Assembly (NCBI RefSeq): GCF_021491375.1
Contig: NZ_JAKEVY010000002.1
Coordinates: 930,001 to 994,000 of the forward strand
Direction of reading: 5' to 3'
Source: Flavihumibacter fluminis
GTDB lineage: Bacteria > Bacteroidota > Bacteroidia > Chitinophagales > Chitinophagaceae
DNA length: 64,000 bases
A program made the translations under genes and the position numbers. The notes beneath the pieces are model-generated. The model was not told the origin of the DNA. It ran no database searches and saw only the letters and a program-made list of their open reading frames with translations. Below, in pieces: positions 42,426 to 50,448 of this stretch (its first letter is position 1; the number at the start of each line of letters is the position of its first letter).

Positions 42426-43391
42426 ATGCAATCATTCGAACAGCTTTCTTCCCAATTCGGTAGTTTTTTTAACCAGGCACATTTTCCTGCGCAGCCGGAA
42501 AGCCTTTATCGTCCGGCGGAATATTTCCTGGGACTCGGAGGCAAGCGCGTGCGGCCGGTTTGCTGCCTCATGGGAAATGAACTGTTTGATGAAATCCTGC
42601 CCGATACCTGGCAGGTGGCCACCGCCATTGAACTGTTTCACAATTTCACCCTCATCCATGATGATATCATGGACAAAGCTCCCCTGCGTCGCGGGCTGGA
42701 GACCGTGCACATCAAATATGGTGAACCTACCGCGCTGTTAGCCGGGGATGTGATGCTGGTGGTTGCGTACGATTATCTCAACAAGGTCAAATCGCCCCAT
42801 TACCACCGGCTGGTTTCTCTGTTCAATACCACCGCCAAAGAGGTCTGTGAAGGTCAGCAGCTGGATATGGATTTCGAAAAACAGGATACCGTTTCCCTGG
42901 ATGCCTATCTTCACATGATCGAACTCAAAACCTCCGTGCTCCTTGCTGCCAGCCTCAAACTAGGCGCCATCCTCGGCGGGGCAGGAGAGGGCAATCTTCA
43001 TCATATCTATGAATTCGGAAAAAACCTGGGCATCGCTTTCCAGGTGCAGGATGATTACCTCGATTGCTTTGGTGATCCCTCCAAATTCGGGAAACAGGTC
43101 GGAGGCGATATCCTCTCCAATAAAAAGACTTTTCTGCTGATTCGGGCGCTGGAAACTGCCCAGGGCAAAGACCAGCAGGACCTGCAGGCCCTCCTGCAAT
43201 CCAACCCGCCTGATAAAGTACAACAGGTGCTCCGTATTTATAAAAATACAGGGGTCGACCAATGGGCCGTGCAACTCAAAAACCAGTTCATGGAGAAGGC
43301 CCTCCAGCACCTGGATGATATTGCCGTACTCAGCAAACGCAAGGAACCCCTCCGCCAACTGGCGCATTTCCTGGTACAACGCGATTACTGA
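42426..43391 (+). CDS. polyprenyl diphosphate synthase
   Basis: This 321-residue trans-isoprenyl diphosphate synthase condenses isopentenyl diphosphate with an allylic diphosphate in the cytoplasm. Conserved GGKRVRPV is present. The first Asp-rich motif is Asp79-Asp-Ile-Met-Asp83, and the second is Asp209-Asp-Tyr-Leu-Asp213. Length fits the short- to medium-chain enzymes (farnesyl or geranylgeranyl type). The residues just before the first motif include a Phe five positions upstream, which suggests a short product, but product length is not certain. No other isoprenoid gene is adjacent. Confidence 0.93.
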   Translation: MQSFEQLSSQFGSFFNQAHFPAQPESLYRPAEYFLGLGGKRVRPVCCLMGNELFDEILPDTWQVATAIELFHNFTLIHDDIMDKAPLRRGLETVHIKYGEPTALLAGDVMLVVAYDYLNKVKSPHYHRLVSLFNTTAKEVCEGQQLDMDFEKQDTVSLDAYLHMIELKTSVLLAASLKLGAILGGAGEGNLHHIYEFGKNLGIAFQVQDDYLDCFGDPSKFGKQVGGDILSNKKTFLLIRALETAQGKDQQDLQALLQSNPPDKVQQVLRIYKNTGVDQWAVQLKNQFMEKALQHLDDIAVLSKRKEPLRQLAHFLVQRDY

Positions 43392-43435
43392 TCAACAGGA
43401 AATCCCTATATTGGCCCTTTAAAACCTAACGCTGC

Positions 43436-45115
43436 ATGTCGAATTCTTTTTTCCGGAAAAAGTCGATTGAGAAAATTATTGCGGATCACGAACAGGGACT
43501 GGCCGATGATCACGGTCACGGTGGCATGCGAAAAGTACTGGGCGTACGGGATCTTACCCTGATGGGTATCGCGGCTGTAATTGGTGCCGGAATCTTTTCT
43601 ACCATTGGCGCGGCAGCTTATAATGGAGGTCCGGGTGTGATCTTTCTTTTTATCATCACTGCCATCACCTGCGGTTTCACTGCCCTTTGTTATGCAGAAT
43701 TTGCTTCCCGGGTACCAGTATCCGGGAGTGCTTATACCTATTCATATGTAACTTTTGGAGAGCTCATCGCCTGGATCCTGGGCTGGGCCCTGATCCTGGA
43801 ATACAGTATCGGTAATATCGTGGTGGCGATCAGCTGGAGCTCCTATTTCAAAAATATCCTGGAGAATGTTTTTGGATTTGATTTGCCGGATCACCTGAGT
43901 GTCGGGTACCAGACCGCCAAGCATGCCTATGAAGCAGCCCTCGCGGAAGGTAAACCGGTGCAGGATATGATCTACGCAACCGCGCCAAAAATTGCCGGGA
44001 TTCCATTTATTATCAACCTGCCGGCCTTTGTCATTGTGGTACTGGTAACCATGCTGGCCTATATCGGGATCAAGGAAAGTAAGAATACCGCCAATTTTAT
44101 GGTGGGATTAAAAATCGCTGTACTGCTCCTGATCGCGGCTATCGGGATCTGGATCATCTTTACGGATGACCTCACAGGTAACTGGTCGCCTTTCCTGCCC
44201 AACGGCATGGCAGGAGTGCTTAAAGGTGTGTCTGCGGTTTTCTTTGCCTATATCGGTTTTGATGCTATCTCCACTACAGCAGAAGAATGCCGGGACCCGC
44301 AGCGCGATATGCCCCGCGGTATGATTTATTCGCTGATCATCTGTACGGTGATTTATGTAATCACTACCCTGGTGATCACCGGCCTTGTAAAGTACGAGAA
44401 TTTCAAGGGTGTTACGGATCCCCTGGCATTTGTATTCGACAGCATCAATATGCAGAAGCTGGGTACATTTATCTCCATCTCTGCGGTGGTAGCAGCCACT
44501 AGTGTAATGCTGGTTTTCCAGATCGGGCAGCCCCGGATCTGGATGAGTATGAGCAGAGACGGATTGATGCCTAAATCCTTCGGTAAAATTCATAAAAAAT
44601 ACCAGACACCCTGGTTCGCGACCATTATTACCGGATTGGTGGTTGGTATACCTGTGCTCTTTGTGGATGATCTGCTGATGACGGATCTTACCTCCATTGG
44701 TACCTTGTTCGCTTTTGTGCTGGTGTGTGGAGGCGTGCTGATTCTGCCACGTATGGCGAATAAACCCGGACGTTTCAACCTGCCTTATATCAATGCGAAG
44801 TTTATCATTCCGGTAGTTGTATTGCTGTTTACGATTTTATTCTGGGAGCGGATACAGCTCGCCGTTAGTAACATCAACAATGAAGGGTACCAGGAAGTGT
44901 TGTTCCTCGTATTCATGGTGGTGGCCTGGCTGATCGCCGTATTTTCTTTTATCCGCAACTATTCCCTGATCCCGGTACTGGGCATGCTCTGTTGTTTGTA
45001 CCTGATGATCGAGATCCCGGCCAAAAGCTGGCTGGTATTTTTCGGTTGGATGGCAGCCGGATTGCTGATCTATTTCCTCTACGGGTATCGCAAGAGCAAG
45101 CTGGCGGGAAGTTGA
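43436..45115 (+). CDS. APC-family amino acid permease (cationic amino acid transporter-like)
   Basis: This 559-residue inner-membrane permease has at least twelve helices. The first carries the substrate-binding glycine motif GIAAVIGAGIFSTIG, followed by the conserved TALCYAEFASRVPVSGSAY. The length and the extended C-terminal helices point to the CAT-type (TC 2.A.3.3) branch, which takes up neutral or cationic amino acids. The substrate cannot be fixed further. The gene follows the polyprenyl synthase by 44 bases and ends 13 bases before the Smr gene, so a shared transcript is possible. Confidence 0.92.
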   Translation: MSNSFFRKKSIEKIIADHEQGLADDHGHGGMRKVLGVRDLTLMGIAAVIGAGIFSTIGAAAYNGGPGVIFLFIITAITCGFTALCYAEFASRVPVSGSAYTYSYVTFGELIAWILGWALILEYSIGNIVVAISWSSYFKNILENVFGFDLPDHLSVGYQTAKHAYEAALAEGKPVQDMIYATAPKIAGIPFIINLPAFVIVVLVTMLAYIGIKESKNTANFMVGLKIAVLLLIAAIGIWIIFTDDLTGNWSPFLPNGMAGVLKGVSAVFFAYIGFDAISTTAEECRDPQRDMPRGMIYSLIICTVIYVITTLVITGLVKYENFKGVTDPLAFVFDSINMQKLGTFISISAVVAATSVMLVFQIGQPRIWMSMSRDGLMPKSFGKIHKKYQTPWFATIITGLVVGIPVLFVDDLLMTDLTSIGTLFAFVLVCGGVLILPRMANKPGRFNLPYINAKFIIPVVVLLFTILFWERIQLAVSNINNEGYQEVLFLVFMVVAWLIAVFSFIRNYSLIPVLGMLCCLYLMIEIPAKSWLVFFGWMAAGLLIYFLYGYRKSKLAGS

Positions 45116-45128
45116 TTATCTTTGCGCC

Positions 45129-46157
45129 ATGAAATTTGAAGTGGGCGATAAAGTAGTAGTGCGACTTACCAATGAAGACGCGGAAGTAGTGGAAGTCATC
45201 AATGAACGGATGGTGATGGTTAATGTGCGGGGAGTGAAATTTCCTGCCTATACCGATCAGCTCGATTTCCCGTATTTTAAACAATTCTCCAAGCAAAAGC
45301 TGGTGCCGGAAAAGAAACCGGTTCCTAAAACCTATATTGATCAGGTCCCGACGGAGAAGATCAAACAACTTCCCAAACGTGATCCCAATGGCGTTTGGAT
45401 TACGTTTATCCCGGTATTTGAGCAGGATGATTTTGGGGATGAAGTAGTGAGCCTGCTGAAAGTGCATCTTCATAACCAAAACGATGAGGGGTATTCCTTT
45501 ACCTACAAATTGAATTATTTCGGAGAGCCTGATTTCGAGTTGAAGAACCAGGTATTGAGTCACCAGGATTTTTACCTGCACGATATTCCCTTCGCCAACC
45601 TGAATGATTCACCCTCTTATCATTTTGAATTCCAATTGCTGACACCGGTCAAAAACAAAGCACCATTTTACGAGGCTTCGTTGAAACTGAAGCCGAAGCA
45701 ATTGTTTCAACGCATCCAGCAGTTGCAGGAGAAGGGGGAACCTACTTTTTCGTACCAGTTGTTCAAGACCTATCCTGATAAAGTAGAGGAGGAGAAGATG
45801 GAATTGGGCAAACTGGCTGCAGCCGGTTATAAAGTATATGAAGCAGCGAAGGCCCGGCAACATTTACCTCCTGCCCGTACGGTGGTGGATCTGCATATTG
45901 AAAAACTGACTGACAACTGGAAGAACATGAGCAATGCAGAGATCCTGCAATTCCAGGTGGATGAATTTGAAAAATATTACGAGCTGGCGCTGGCACATTA
46001 CCAGCCCATGTTAACGGTGATACATGGCCTTGGTTCCGGTAGGTTGCGCGATGAAATTCATTCGCTGCTGAGACTCCGCAAGCCGGTGAAGTATTTTGTG
46101 AATCAGTATCATCCGAATTATGGATACGGGGCAACGGAGATATATTTTCAATACTAG
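45129..46157 (+). CDS. DUF2027 and Smr domain protein
   Basis: This 342-residue protein has an N-terminal SH3-like region (VGDKVVVRLTNEDAEVVEV), a DUF2027 beta-domain in the middle (about 90-215) and a C-terminal Smr domain (about 257-342). The Smr domain shows VVDLHIEKL and TVIHGLGSGRLRDEIH, the latter resembling the nuclease-associated H-G-x-G motif of MutS2-type Smr domains. Smr domains bind or cut branched nucleic acid. DUF2027 is a Bacteroidota-specific partner of unknown role. TATCTTTG at 45117-45124 matches the -7 consensus directly before the ATG, but no -33 element is visible. The stop is followed by a GTGAGAY heptad repeat. Confidence 0.9.
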   Translation: MKFEVGDKVVVRLTNEDAEVVEVINERMVMVNVRGVKFPAYTDQLDFPYFKQFSKQKLVPEKKPVPKTYIDQVPTEKIKQLPKRDPNGVWITFIPVFEQDDFGDEVVSLLKVHLHNQNDEGYSFTYKLNYFGEPDFELKNQVLSHQDFYLHDIPFANLNDSPSYHFEFQLLTPVKNKAPFYEASLKLKPKQLFQRIQQLQEKGEPTFSYQLFKTYPDKVEEEKMELGKLAAAGYKVYEAAKARQHLPPARTVVDLHIEKLTDNWKNMSNAEILQFQVDEFEKYYELALAHYQPMLTVIHGLGSGRLRDEIHSLLRLRKPVKYFVNQYHPNYGYGATEIYFQY

Positions 46158-46160
46158 AAA

Positions 46161-46188
46161 GTGAGATGTGAGACGTGAGATGTGAGAA
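46161..46188. repeat. GTGAGAY heptad repeat, four units
   Basis: GTGAGAT, GTGAGAC, GTGAGAT and GTGAGAA follow one another at 46161-46188, directly after the Smr gene stop codon. The same heptad, on the opposite strand with drift, recurs at 60355-60382. Confidence 0.75.
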
Positions 46189-46197
46189 GGTGTGTTG

Positions 46198-46692
46198 TTA
46201 TCCTACACCGTCATAGGCGTTCTTCAATGCCGCCATATCAAATTTCTTCATTTTGAGAAAGGCGGCAGTTACGCGTTGAACTTTGGATGAATCCGGGTCG
46301 GACATATACTGCGCCAGGATGGAAGGTACAATCTGCCAGGATAGACCAAATTTGTCTTTTAACCAGCCACAGGGACCTTCTTCTCCTTCAAGAGTTAGGT
46401 TATTCCAGTAGTGATCAATTTCTTCCTGGGTATCGCAGTTGACCACAACAGAAACGGATTCATTGAATTTGAATTGAGGTCCGCCATTGAGTGCCATAAA
46501 CTGCATATCATTCAGGGTGAATTCAACTACCATTGCGGTGCCTTCCGGCTTTTTGTGAAATTCAAAACCTTCTTTGCCATACCGGCTTATTTTACCAAGC
46601 GTACCATTCTTAAATATGGATAGGTAATGGTTGGCGGCTGCTTCTGCCTGGTCATCAAACCAGAGACAGATGGACATGGTTTGTTTGTTCAT
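46198..46692 (-). CDS. VOC/PhnB-like protein (3-dmu-9_3-mt family)
   Basis: This 164-residue protein belongs to the glyoxalase/bleomycin-resistance-like superfamily of the PhnB/3-demethylubiquinone methyltransferase-named group. It has SICLWFDDQAEAAANHYLSI at the start, VVEFTLNDMQFMALNGG in the middle and the typical WLKDKFGLSWQIVP near the end. Catalytic function is unknown for most members. It is the last of three closely spaced - strand genes (six bases after the NTF2-like gene). Confidence 0.9.
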   Translation of the reverse strand: MNKQTMSICLWFDDQAEAAANHYLSIFKNGTLGKISRYGKEGFEFHKKPEGTAMVVEFTLNDMQFMALNGGPQFKFNESVSVVVNCDTQEEIDHYWNNLTLEGEEGPCGWLKDKFGLSWQIVPSILAQYMSDPDSSKVQRVTAAFLKMKKFDMAALKNAYDGVG

Positions 46693-46698
46693 AGCTGC

Positions 46699-47046
46699 TT
46701 ATTTTGACTGTATGCAATAGGAAGTGATCGATTGTATTTGCCCTTGCTCGTTAAACAGGTAGATATCACACCCATGTACAAAAGAAATACGTTGACCATT
46801 GCGAATAAATTCAGCGGTTCCTGTTACTGCAATTTTATTTTTCTCTTCAATTACCTGGAGCACTTCAAAATGGGTAGTAACGGATTTGAAATAAGCGGCC
46901 ACCTGACTGCACTGTTTAATAATAGCCTGTTTGTTTTCATATGTATTTTCGCCCAGTACCACCCAGCGGGCATCTTCTGAGAGGTGATCATTGGTTTGAT
47001 CAAATGCTCCTTTTGAAAATGCGATTGCGATAGCTGATTTAGTCAT
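46699..47046 (-). CDS. SnoaL/NTF2-like small protein
   Basis: This 115-residue protein has the cone-shaped NTF2-like fold suggested by RWVVLGENTYENKQAI, then VIEEKNKIAVTGTAEFIRNG and FVHGCDIYLFNEQGQI in beta-strand order. Members bind small molecules or act as isomerases; nothing here fixes a substrate. The ATG overlaps the stop of the upstream HHH gene by four bases, so the two are translationally coupled. Confidence 0.82.
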   Translation of the reverse strand: MTKSAIAIAFSKGAFDQTNDHLSEDARWVVLGENTYENKQAIIKQCSQVAAYFKSVTTHFEVLQVIEEKNKIAVTGTAEFIRNGQRISFVHGCDIYLFNEQGQIQSITSYCIQSK

Positions 47047-47336
47047 GGTGTTGATTTAAATGTTAAGCCTTCTTTTTTTAGCGCTTCTTTCAATTTAGGT
47101 AGGGAAGAGGGCCCTATGCCGTGCAATTGGAGTATTTCTTTTTCCGAGTGCAGGGAAAGATCTTTTACTGAATGGATGCCTGCCTGTTCCAGGGCTCTTC
47201 TGGCAGGAGCGCTTAGGATGGATTGAAATCCTTCCAGGGGTTTTCGTGCTGCTTCACAAATCGGGCAGGTGGGACAATCACTGGTTTTGTAGAATGAATG
47301 CCCAATAGAACAGGTTTTAAGTGATGCTATTGCCAT
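47043..47336 (-). CDS. small zinc-ribbon/helix-hairpin-helix protein (RNAP alpha-CTD-like)
   Basis: This protein is about 97 residues from ATG 47336; a longer frame to 47360 adds eight unconvincing residues. The N-terminus has GHSFYKTSDCPTCPICEAAR with a CPTCPIC cluster that may bind zinc. The C-terminal half resembles the RNA polymerase alpha C-terminal domain: LSAPARRALEQAGIHSVKDL, then HGIGPSSLPKLKEAL as a helix-hairpin-helix. Such small proteins are seen widely in Bacteroidota, with unknown role. It leads the operon with the NTF2-like and VOC genes. Confidence 0.82.
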   Translation of the reverse strand: MAIASLKTCSIGHSFYKTSDCPTCPICEAARKPLEGFQSILSAPARRALEQAGIHSVKDLSLHSEKEILQLHGIGPSSLPKLKEALKKEGLTFKSTP

Positions 47337-47490
47337 GCTATTGTTTTCTTGGCATCTCAAATTTGGTTCAATCTATCCTATCTGAGCAGTTAGAAATACG
47401 ACAGTTTCAAGGGTTGATCGCGACAGGCAAGCTGCAGGAAGAAATACACGCAGTAGTTGTATCGATAAGGGACATCGATAAGAAAAAAAT

Positions 47491-47877
47491 CTTCTCTCCT
47501 GTAAGCCGGATTCTGTTCCCGGAGCCGGTTTCCCGGGCACCAGGCCGCTGCCATTTATCTGGCCGCACCATTACTGGGGCGATCTATCTGCCTACCCTCC
47601 GGCGTGAAAGCATTGCTGCTTTCTTGAACGGGCCGCTCTCGACCACCGGTTTACATGGCATTTCAGCATACAAGGTTTACCCGCATCATCCATTACTGGA
47701 GAATGCCGTAGGCTCTTACCCTACATTTTCACCTTTTCCCTCTTACGAGGGTAGTTATTTTCTGTGGCACTATCTGTGAATGGTTACCCACCCCCTGGCC
47801 GTTAGCCAGTGTATTGCCCTATGCTGTCCGGACTTTCCTCGATACGCCAAAGCGCACCGCGGCAGCGCGGAGAGAAG
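47491..47877 (-). ncRNA. rnpB: RNase P RNA, bacterial class A
   Basis: This is the catalytic RNA that trims the 5' leader of precursor tRNAs. Read on the - strand, the 5' part contains GAGGAAAGTCCGGAC and the 3' part ACAGAATCCGGCTTACAG, the two halves of the universal core. Between them lie GTGCCACAGAAAATA, GGTAAGAGCC, GGGTAAACC and AGATAGATCG, all hallmarks of class A RNase P RNA. The ends pair as TTCTCTCC with GGAGAGAA to form helix P1, so the limits are good to a few bases. Length is about 387 bases. A run of T residues follows the 3' end. A protein-coding frame on the + strand across this RNA is not a gene. Confidence 0.95.
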
Positions 47878-47881
47878 GGTA

Positions 47882-47889
47882 CGAAGATA
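47882..47889 (-). promoter_or_regulatory. rnpB -7 promoter element
   Basis: TATCTTCG on the - strand differs in one base from TAnnTTTG and lies about five bases before the P1-derived 5' end of rnpB, which is the right place for a -7 element. The -33 region falls in the purine-rich repeat tract and shows only TTTCC-like words. Confidence 0.5.
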
Positions 47890-47996
47890 GCAATATCGGA
47901 GGAAAGGAAGAGGGAGGAAAGGAAGAGGGGCCATAGGAGACAAAGGAGGCATGGAGAAGGGAGACGGGAGGAGGGAGGAATGGAAGAGGGAGGAAT
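47890..47996. repeat. purine-rich GGA/GAA intergenic repeat tract
   Basis: About 100 bases between rnpB and the alpha/beta-hydrolase gene are almost all purine on the + strand, built from words such as GGAGGAAAGGAAGAGG. The 12-mer GAGACAAAGGAG is at 47937-47948 and ATGGAAGAGGGAG is near 47979. Both words recur at 60.18-60.35 kb. Confidence 0.72.
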
Positions 47997-48015
47997 CTTA
48001 ACATATGGTAATTTA

Positions 48016-48046
48016 TTTGCTCTAAATGCTGCTTAATTTACCTTGG
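48016..48046 (+). promoter_or_regulatory. promoter for the alpha/beta-hydrolase gene
   Basis: TTTG at 48016-48019 and TACCTTGG at 48039-48046 (one mismatch from TAnnTTTG) are separated by 19 bases. The gene's ATG follows at 48070. Confidence 0.5.
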
Positions 48047-48069
48047 TTCATCAATAAGAAATACATTAA

Positions 48070-48954
48070 ATGCATCCAAGGCTGGCCAATTGGATTTCTC
48101 AGGGTAAGTACACGTCTTTTAATGGGCTCTCTATTTTTTATCGTGTATTGGGAGAAGGTCCTGCCTTGCTGATTTTACATGGTTACCCATTTAACGGATT
48201 TGATTTTGAAAAATTGATGGATTCGTTGGCAGAAAGGTTTACTATAATACTTCCTGACATGCCGGGGATGGGGTTTTCAGACAAGCCAGAGAACCACGAG
48301 TATAGCTTTGAGGAAATGGCGGATGTTTACTCAGCCGTATTAAAGGAACTCCAGACTACTGAAGTTCATATGCTTGCACATGATTTAGGAGACAGCGTGG
48401 TTCAGGAGTTACTCGCCAGAGACCAGGAAAAGACCAACCTGTTTACCATTCGAAGTGTTGCCTTCTTAAATGGAGGATTGTTTTCGGATGTTTATAGACC
48501 CAGACGGATGCAGGTTCTCTTATCAAAATCACCTGCTTTTTTAGGAAGTTTTATAAGTCGCAGTCTGACCAAAAAAATGGTGATACGTGCAACCTCCGAA
48601 GTTTTTGGTAAATACACAAAACCATCAACGGAATTGGAAGAAATCTTTTGGGATATTCTAAATTATAAAAATGGTAAGCGAATCACTTATTTGTTGGGGC
48701 GCCTGGTATTTGCAAAACTAAAATATCAGTCAAGATGGATTACTGCCATGCAACGTACAACTATTCCACTTTCTTTTATTAATGGGCCGGCTGATCCCAA
48801 CTCCGGTATCCTTATGGCTAACCGATACATGGAACTGCTTCCAAATGGTAATGTATATCTGCTTGGTAAAAATATTGGCCACTGGCCACAAATCGAAGCT
48901 CCGGAAGAAACACTCCAAAAGTTTTATGATTTTCATTCCTCTCTCGAAAAATAA
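48070..48954 (+). CDS. alpha/beta hydrolase, epoxide hydrolase/haloalkane dehalogenase-like
   Basis: This 294-residue hydrolase has an LHGYPFNGFDFEKLM oxyanion region (HGYP) and DMPGMGFSDKPE. The nucleophile elbow AHDLGDSVVQE has Asp in the nucleophile position, as in epoxide hydrolases and haloalkane dehalogenases, rather than Ser. The catalytic His lies in KNIGHWPQIEAPEE. The acid residue is probably in NGPADPNSG. Substrate is unknown. It is followed after 7 bases by a small membrane protein gene, probably on the same transcript. Confidence 0.88.
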   Translation: MHPRLANWISQGKYTSFNGLSIFYRVLGEGPALLILHGYPFNGFDFEKLMDSLAERFTIILPDMPGMGFSDKPENHEYSFEEMADVYSAVLKELQTTEVHMLAHDLGDSVVQELLARDQEKTNLFTIRSVAFLNGGLFSDVYRPRRMQVLLSKSPAFLGSFISRSLTKKMVIRATSEVFGKYTKPSTELEEIFWDILNYKNGKRITYLLGRLVFAKLKYQSRWITAMQRTTIPLSFINGPADPNSGILMANRYMELLPNGNVYLLGKNIGHWPQIEAPEETLQKFYDFHSSLEK

Positions 48955-48961
48955 TATCCAA

Positions 48962-49312
48962 ATGAAACTTTTAATCATTTTGATGGGCCTTTTGAATGGA
49001 CTTTTTATGTTAGCGGATGGGATATATGTAACCCTGAAGGGTAAATATATTGGTCCGGAAAAACCTGGCCCTTGGGCGGGCATTTTTCAAAAAATGAATA
49101 TCGATGTGTTTAAAATGGGATGGGTATTTATTCTGTATGGTTTGCTATGGTTGATCTGGGTAATTGGTATATGGCAAAATAAAGACTGGGCTTTTTATTG
49201 GGGAATTGCTATCTGTGTCTTGACTTTATGGTATTTGCCAGTTGGGACTATTATATCAATAATTATTTTGGCGATTTTATACTTTAAGGAGCAGAAAATT
49301 CTAGGTGATTAA
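48962..49312 (+). CDS. hypothetical small membrane protein
   Basis: This 116-residue protein has four hydrophobic helices (about residues 2-20, 48-66, 73-88 and 92-108). The ATG at 48962 lies just past the hydrolase stop. A longer frame from 48782 overlaps the hydrolase and is not credible. No family is recognised. The stop overlaps the 3' end of the convergent AlkD-like gene by 12 bases. Confidence 0.72.
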   Translation: MKLLIILMGLLNGLFMLADGIYVTLKGKYIGPEKPGPWAGIFQKMNIDVFKMGWVFILYGLLWLIWVIGIWQNKDWAFYWGIAICVLTLWYLPVGTIISIIILAILYFKEQKILGD

Positions 49313-50401
49313 CCGAAATTCCACAGGCTCTGTTTCCTTTCCATTGACAATAATGCTGAGTCGCTGGATGCCGGTATAGTATACACGTGTAGTAATGCGG
49401 CGGAAAGCATGACTGCGGGATACTTCAATGGAACTGTTTCCTGGAATTGTTTTCTCACTGATCTTGAAAACCTTCTTGCCATACTGTCCATTTTGGCGAA
49501 GAAAATACAAGGCATATTCCAATCGTGTTAAAACCGGTTTTTTGCTCTTATTGCTGACAGTACATTCAAAATTCAGTGATTCACCCATACGGAGTTTGCG
49601 GGTTTGTTGAAGTTTGCTTACTTCAAGATAACGTGCATCCAAACCATGTATGGATAATACATCGGCATCACCTTTTTTCAGCAAAGTGCGACAGGCATGT
49701 TTGATCAGGGCATCGGTTTCAGGGGACAATCCCTTCCACTTACGGGCAACTTCAAGAACTACAGATGGATTGTCTTTAGCGATATCATTCAGGTGATTGG
49801 CTACACTCCGGCGAACATATTCAGAAGGATCATTGCGTAAATTCTCCAGCAAGGGCAGTGCTGGGCGGGGATCTTTTTTGAAAGCAGGTAAGGCAATCGC
49901 CCAGGGCAAGCGGGGCCGGCTTCCTTCAGAGGCTAATCGTCTTACATGATGATTGCTATGTTTGGACCAGGCGATCATTCGTTTTAACATGGCATCCGGA
50001 TACCGAATCAAAAAAGGCCTCACCGCAAACTCGCAACTGGTGATCGGTGTGATTTTTTCAAATAGAGCAACTGCCTGATCAAAATGATCTATGCCATATC
50101 GCTCTACATAATCCGGTAGAAACATCAGAGCCAGACTTCCACTTGGAAAACGAAAACCATTGAGCTGATCGGTCAGCTTATCAAGCACCAAAGCAGCCTG
50201 GGTAAAATCAGCAGGTAACTCACGGTGCAGCATATCCGCCGTATGCCGCATGCGATCCTTGAGTTCTTTTTGGTGCCAGTCGGGCGACTGAATCTTTTTA
50301 AGAAATCGTGCTGGCGAAAAGGTCGGTACTACCATCTTTACCTGCTTGCCAAATGCCTGGTAAAATTCTTCGGAATAGATATCCTTCAATAACGTGCTCA
50401 T
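49301..50401 (-). CDS. DNA alkylation repair protein (AlkD-like HEAT-repeat)
   Basis: This 366-residue protein has a HEAT-repeat region resembling the AlkD/AlkC DNA glycosylases. The repeats show FEKITPITSCEFAVRPFLIR, SNHHVRRLASEGSRPRLPW and NDPSEYVRRSVANHLNDIAK, with the basic concave-face residues expected for DNA binding. A beta-rich extension of about 100 residues follows, typical of this subfamily. It should remove alkylated bases, but the key residues of a specific glycosylase cannot be fixed from reading alone. Confidence 0.88.
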   Translation of the reverse strand: MSTLLKDIYSEEFYQAFGKQVKMVVPTFSPARFLKKIQSPDWHQKELKDRMRHTADMLHRELPADFTQAALVLDKLTDQLNGFRFPSGSLALMFLPDYVERYGIDHFDQAVALFEKITPITSCEFAVRPFLIRYPDAMLKRMIAWSKHSNHHVRRLASEGSRPRLPWAIALPAFKKDPRPALPLLENLRNDPSEYVRRSVANHLNDIAKDNPSVVLEVARKWKGLSPETDALIKHACRTLLKKGDADVLSIHGLDARYLEVSKLQQTRKLRMGESLNFECTVSNKSKKPVLTRLEYALYFLRQNGQYGKKVFKISEKTIPGNSSIEVSRSHAFRRITTRVYYTGIQRLSIIVNGKETEPVEFRLIT

Positions 50402-50448
50402 GCTGTAAAAATAGTGGCGGAATTGACAACCCTATGTCAGGAGCCAAA

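Noticed and set aside
44108-44593. Open frame of 161 codons on the - strand inside the permease gene
   Set aside because: It is a shadow of the APC permease: His/Asp-rich composition with no domain, and the + strand protein is unambiguous.
47457-47481. Stem TATCGAT/ATCGATA as rnpB terminator
   Set aside because: The stem lies beyond the T run on the rnpB strand, so the order is wrong for an intrinsic terminator.
47321-47779. Open frame of 152 codons on the + strand
   Set aside because: It runs antisense across the RNase P RNA, whose core motifs and terminal pairing are clear. No protein features are visible.
47770-47952. Small - strand open frames rich in Pro/Leu
   Set aside because: They overlap the rnpB 5' half and the purine-rich repeat. 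Their composition follows the repeat.
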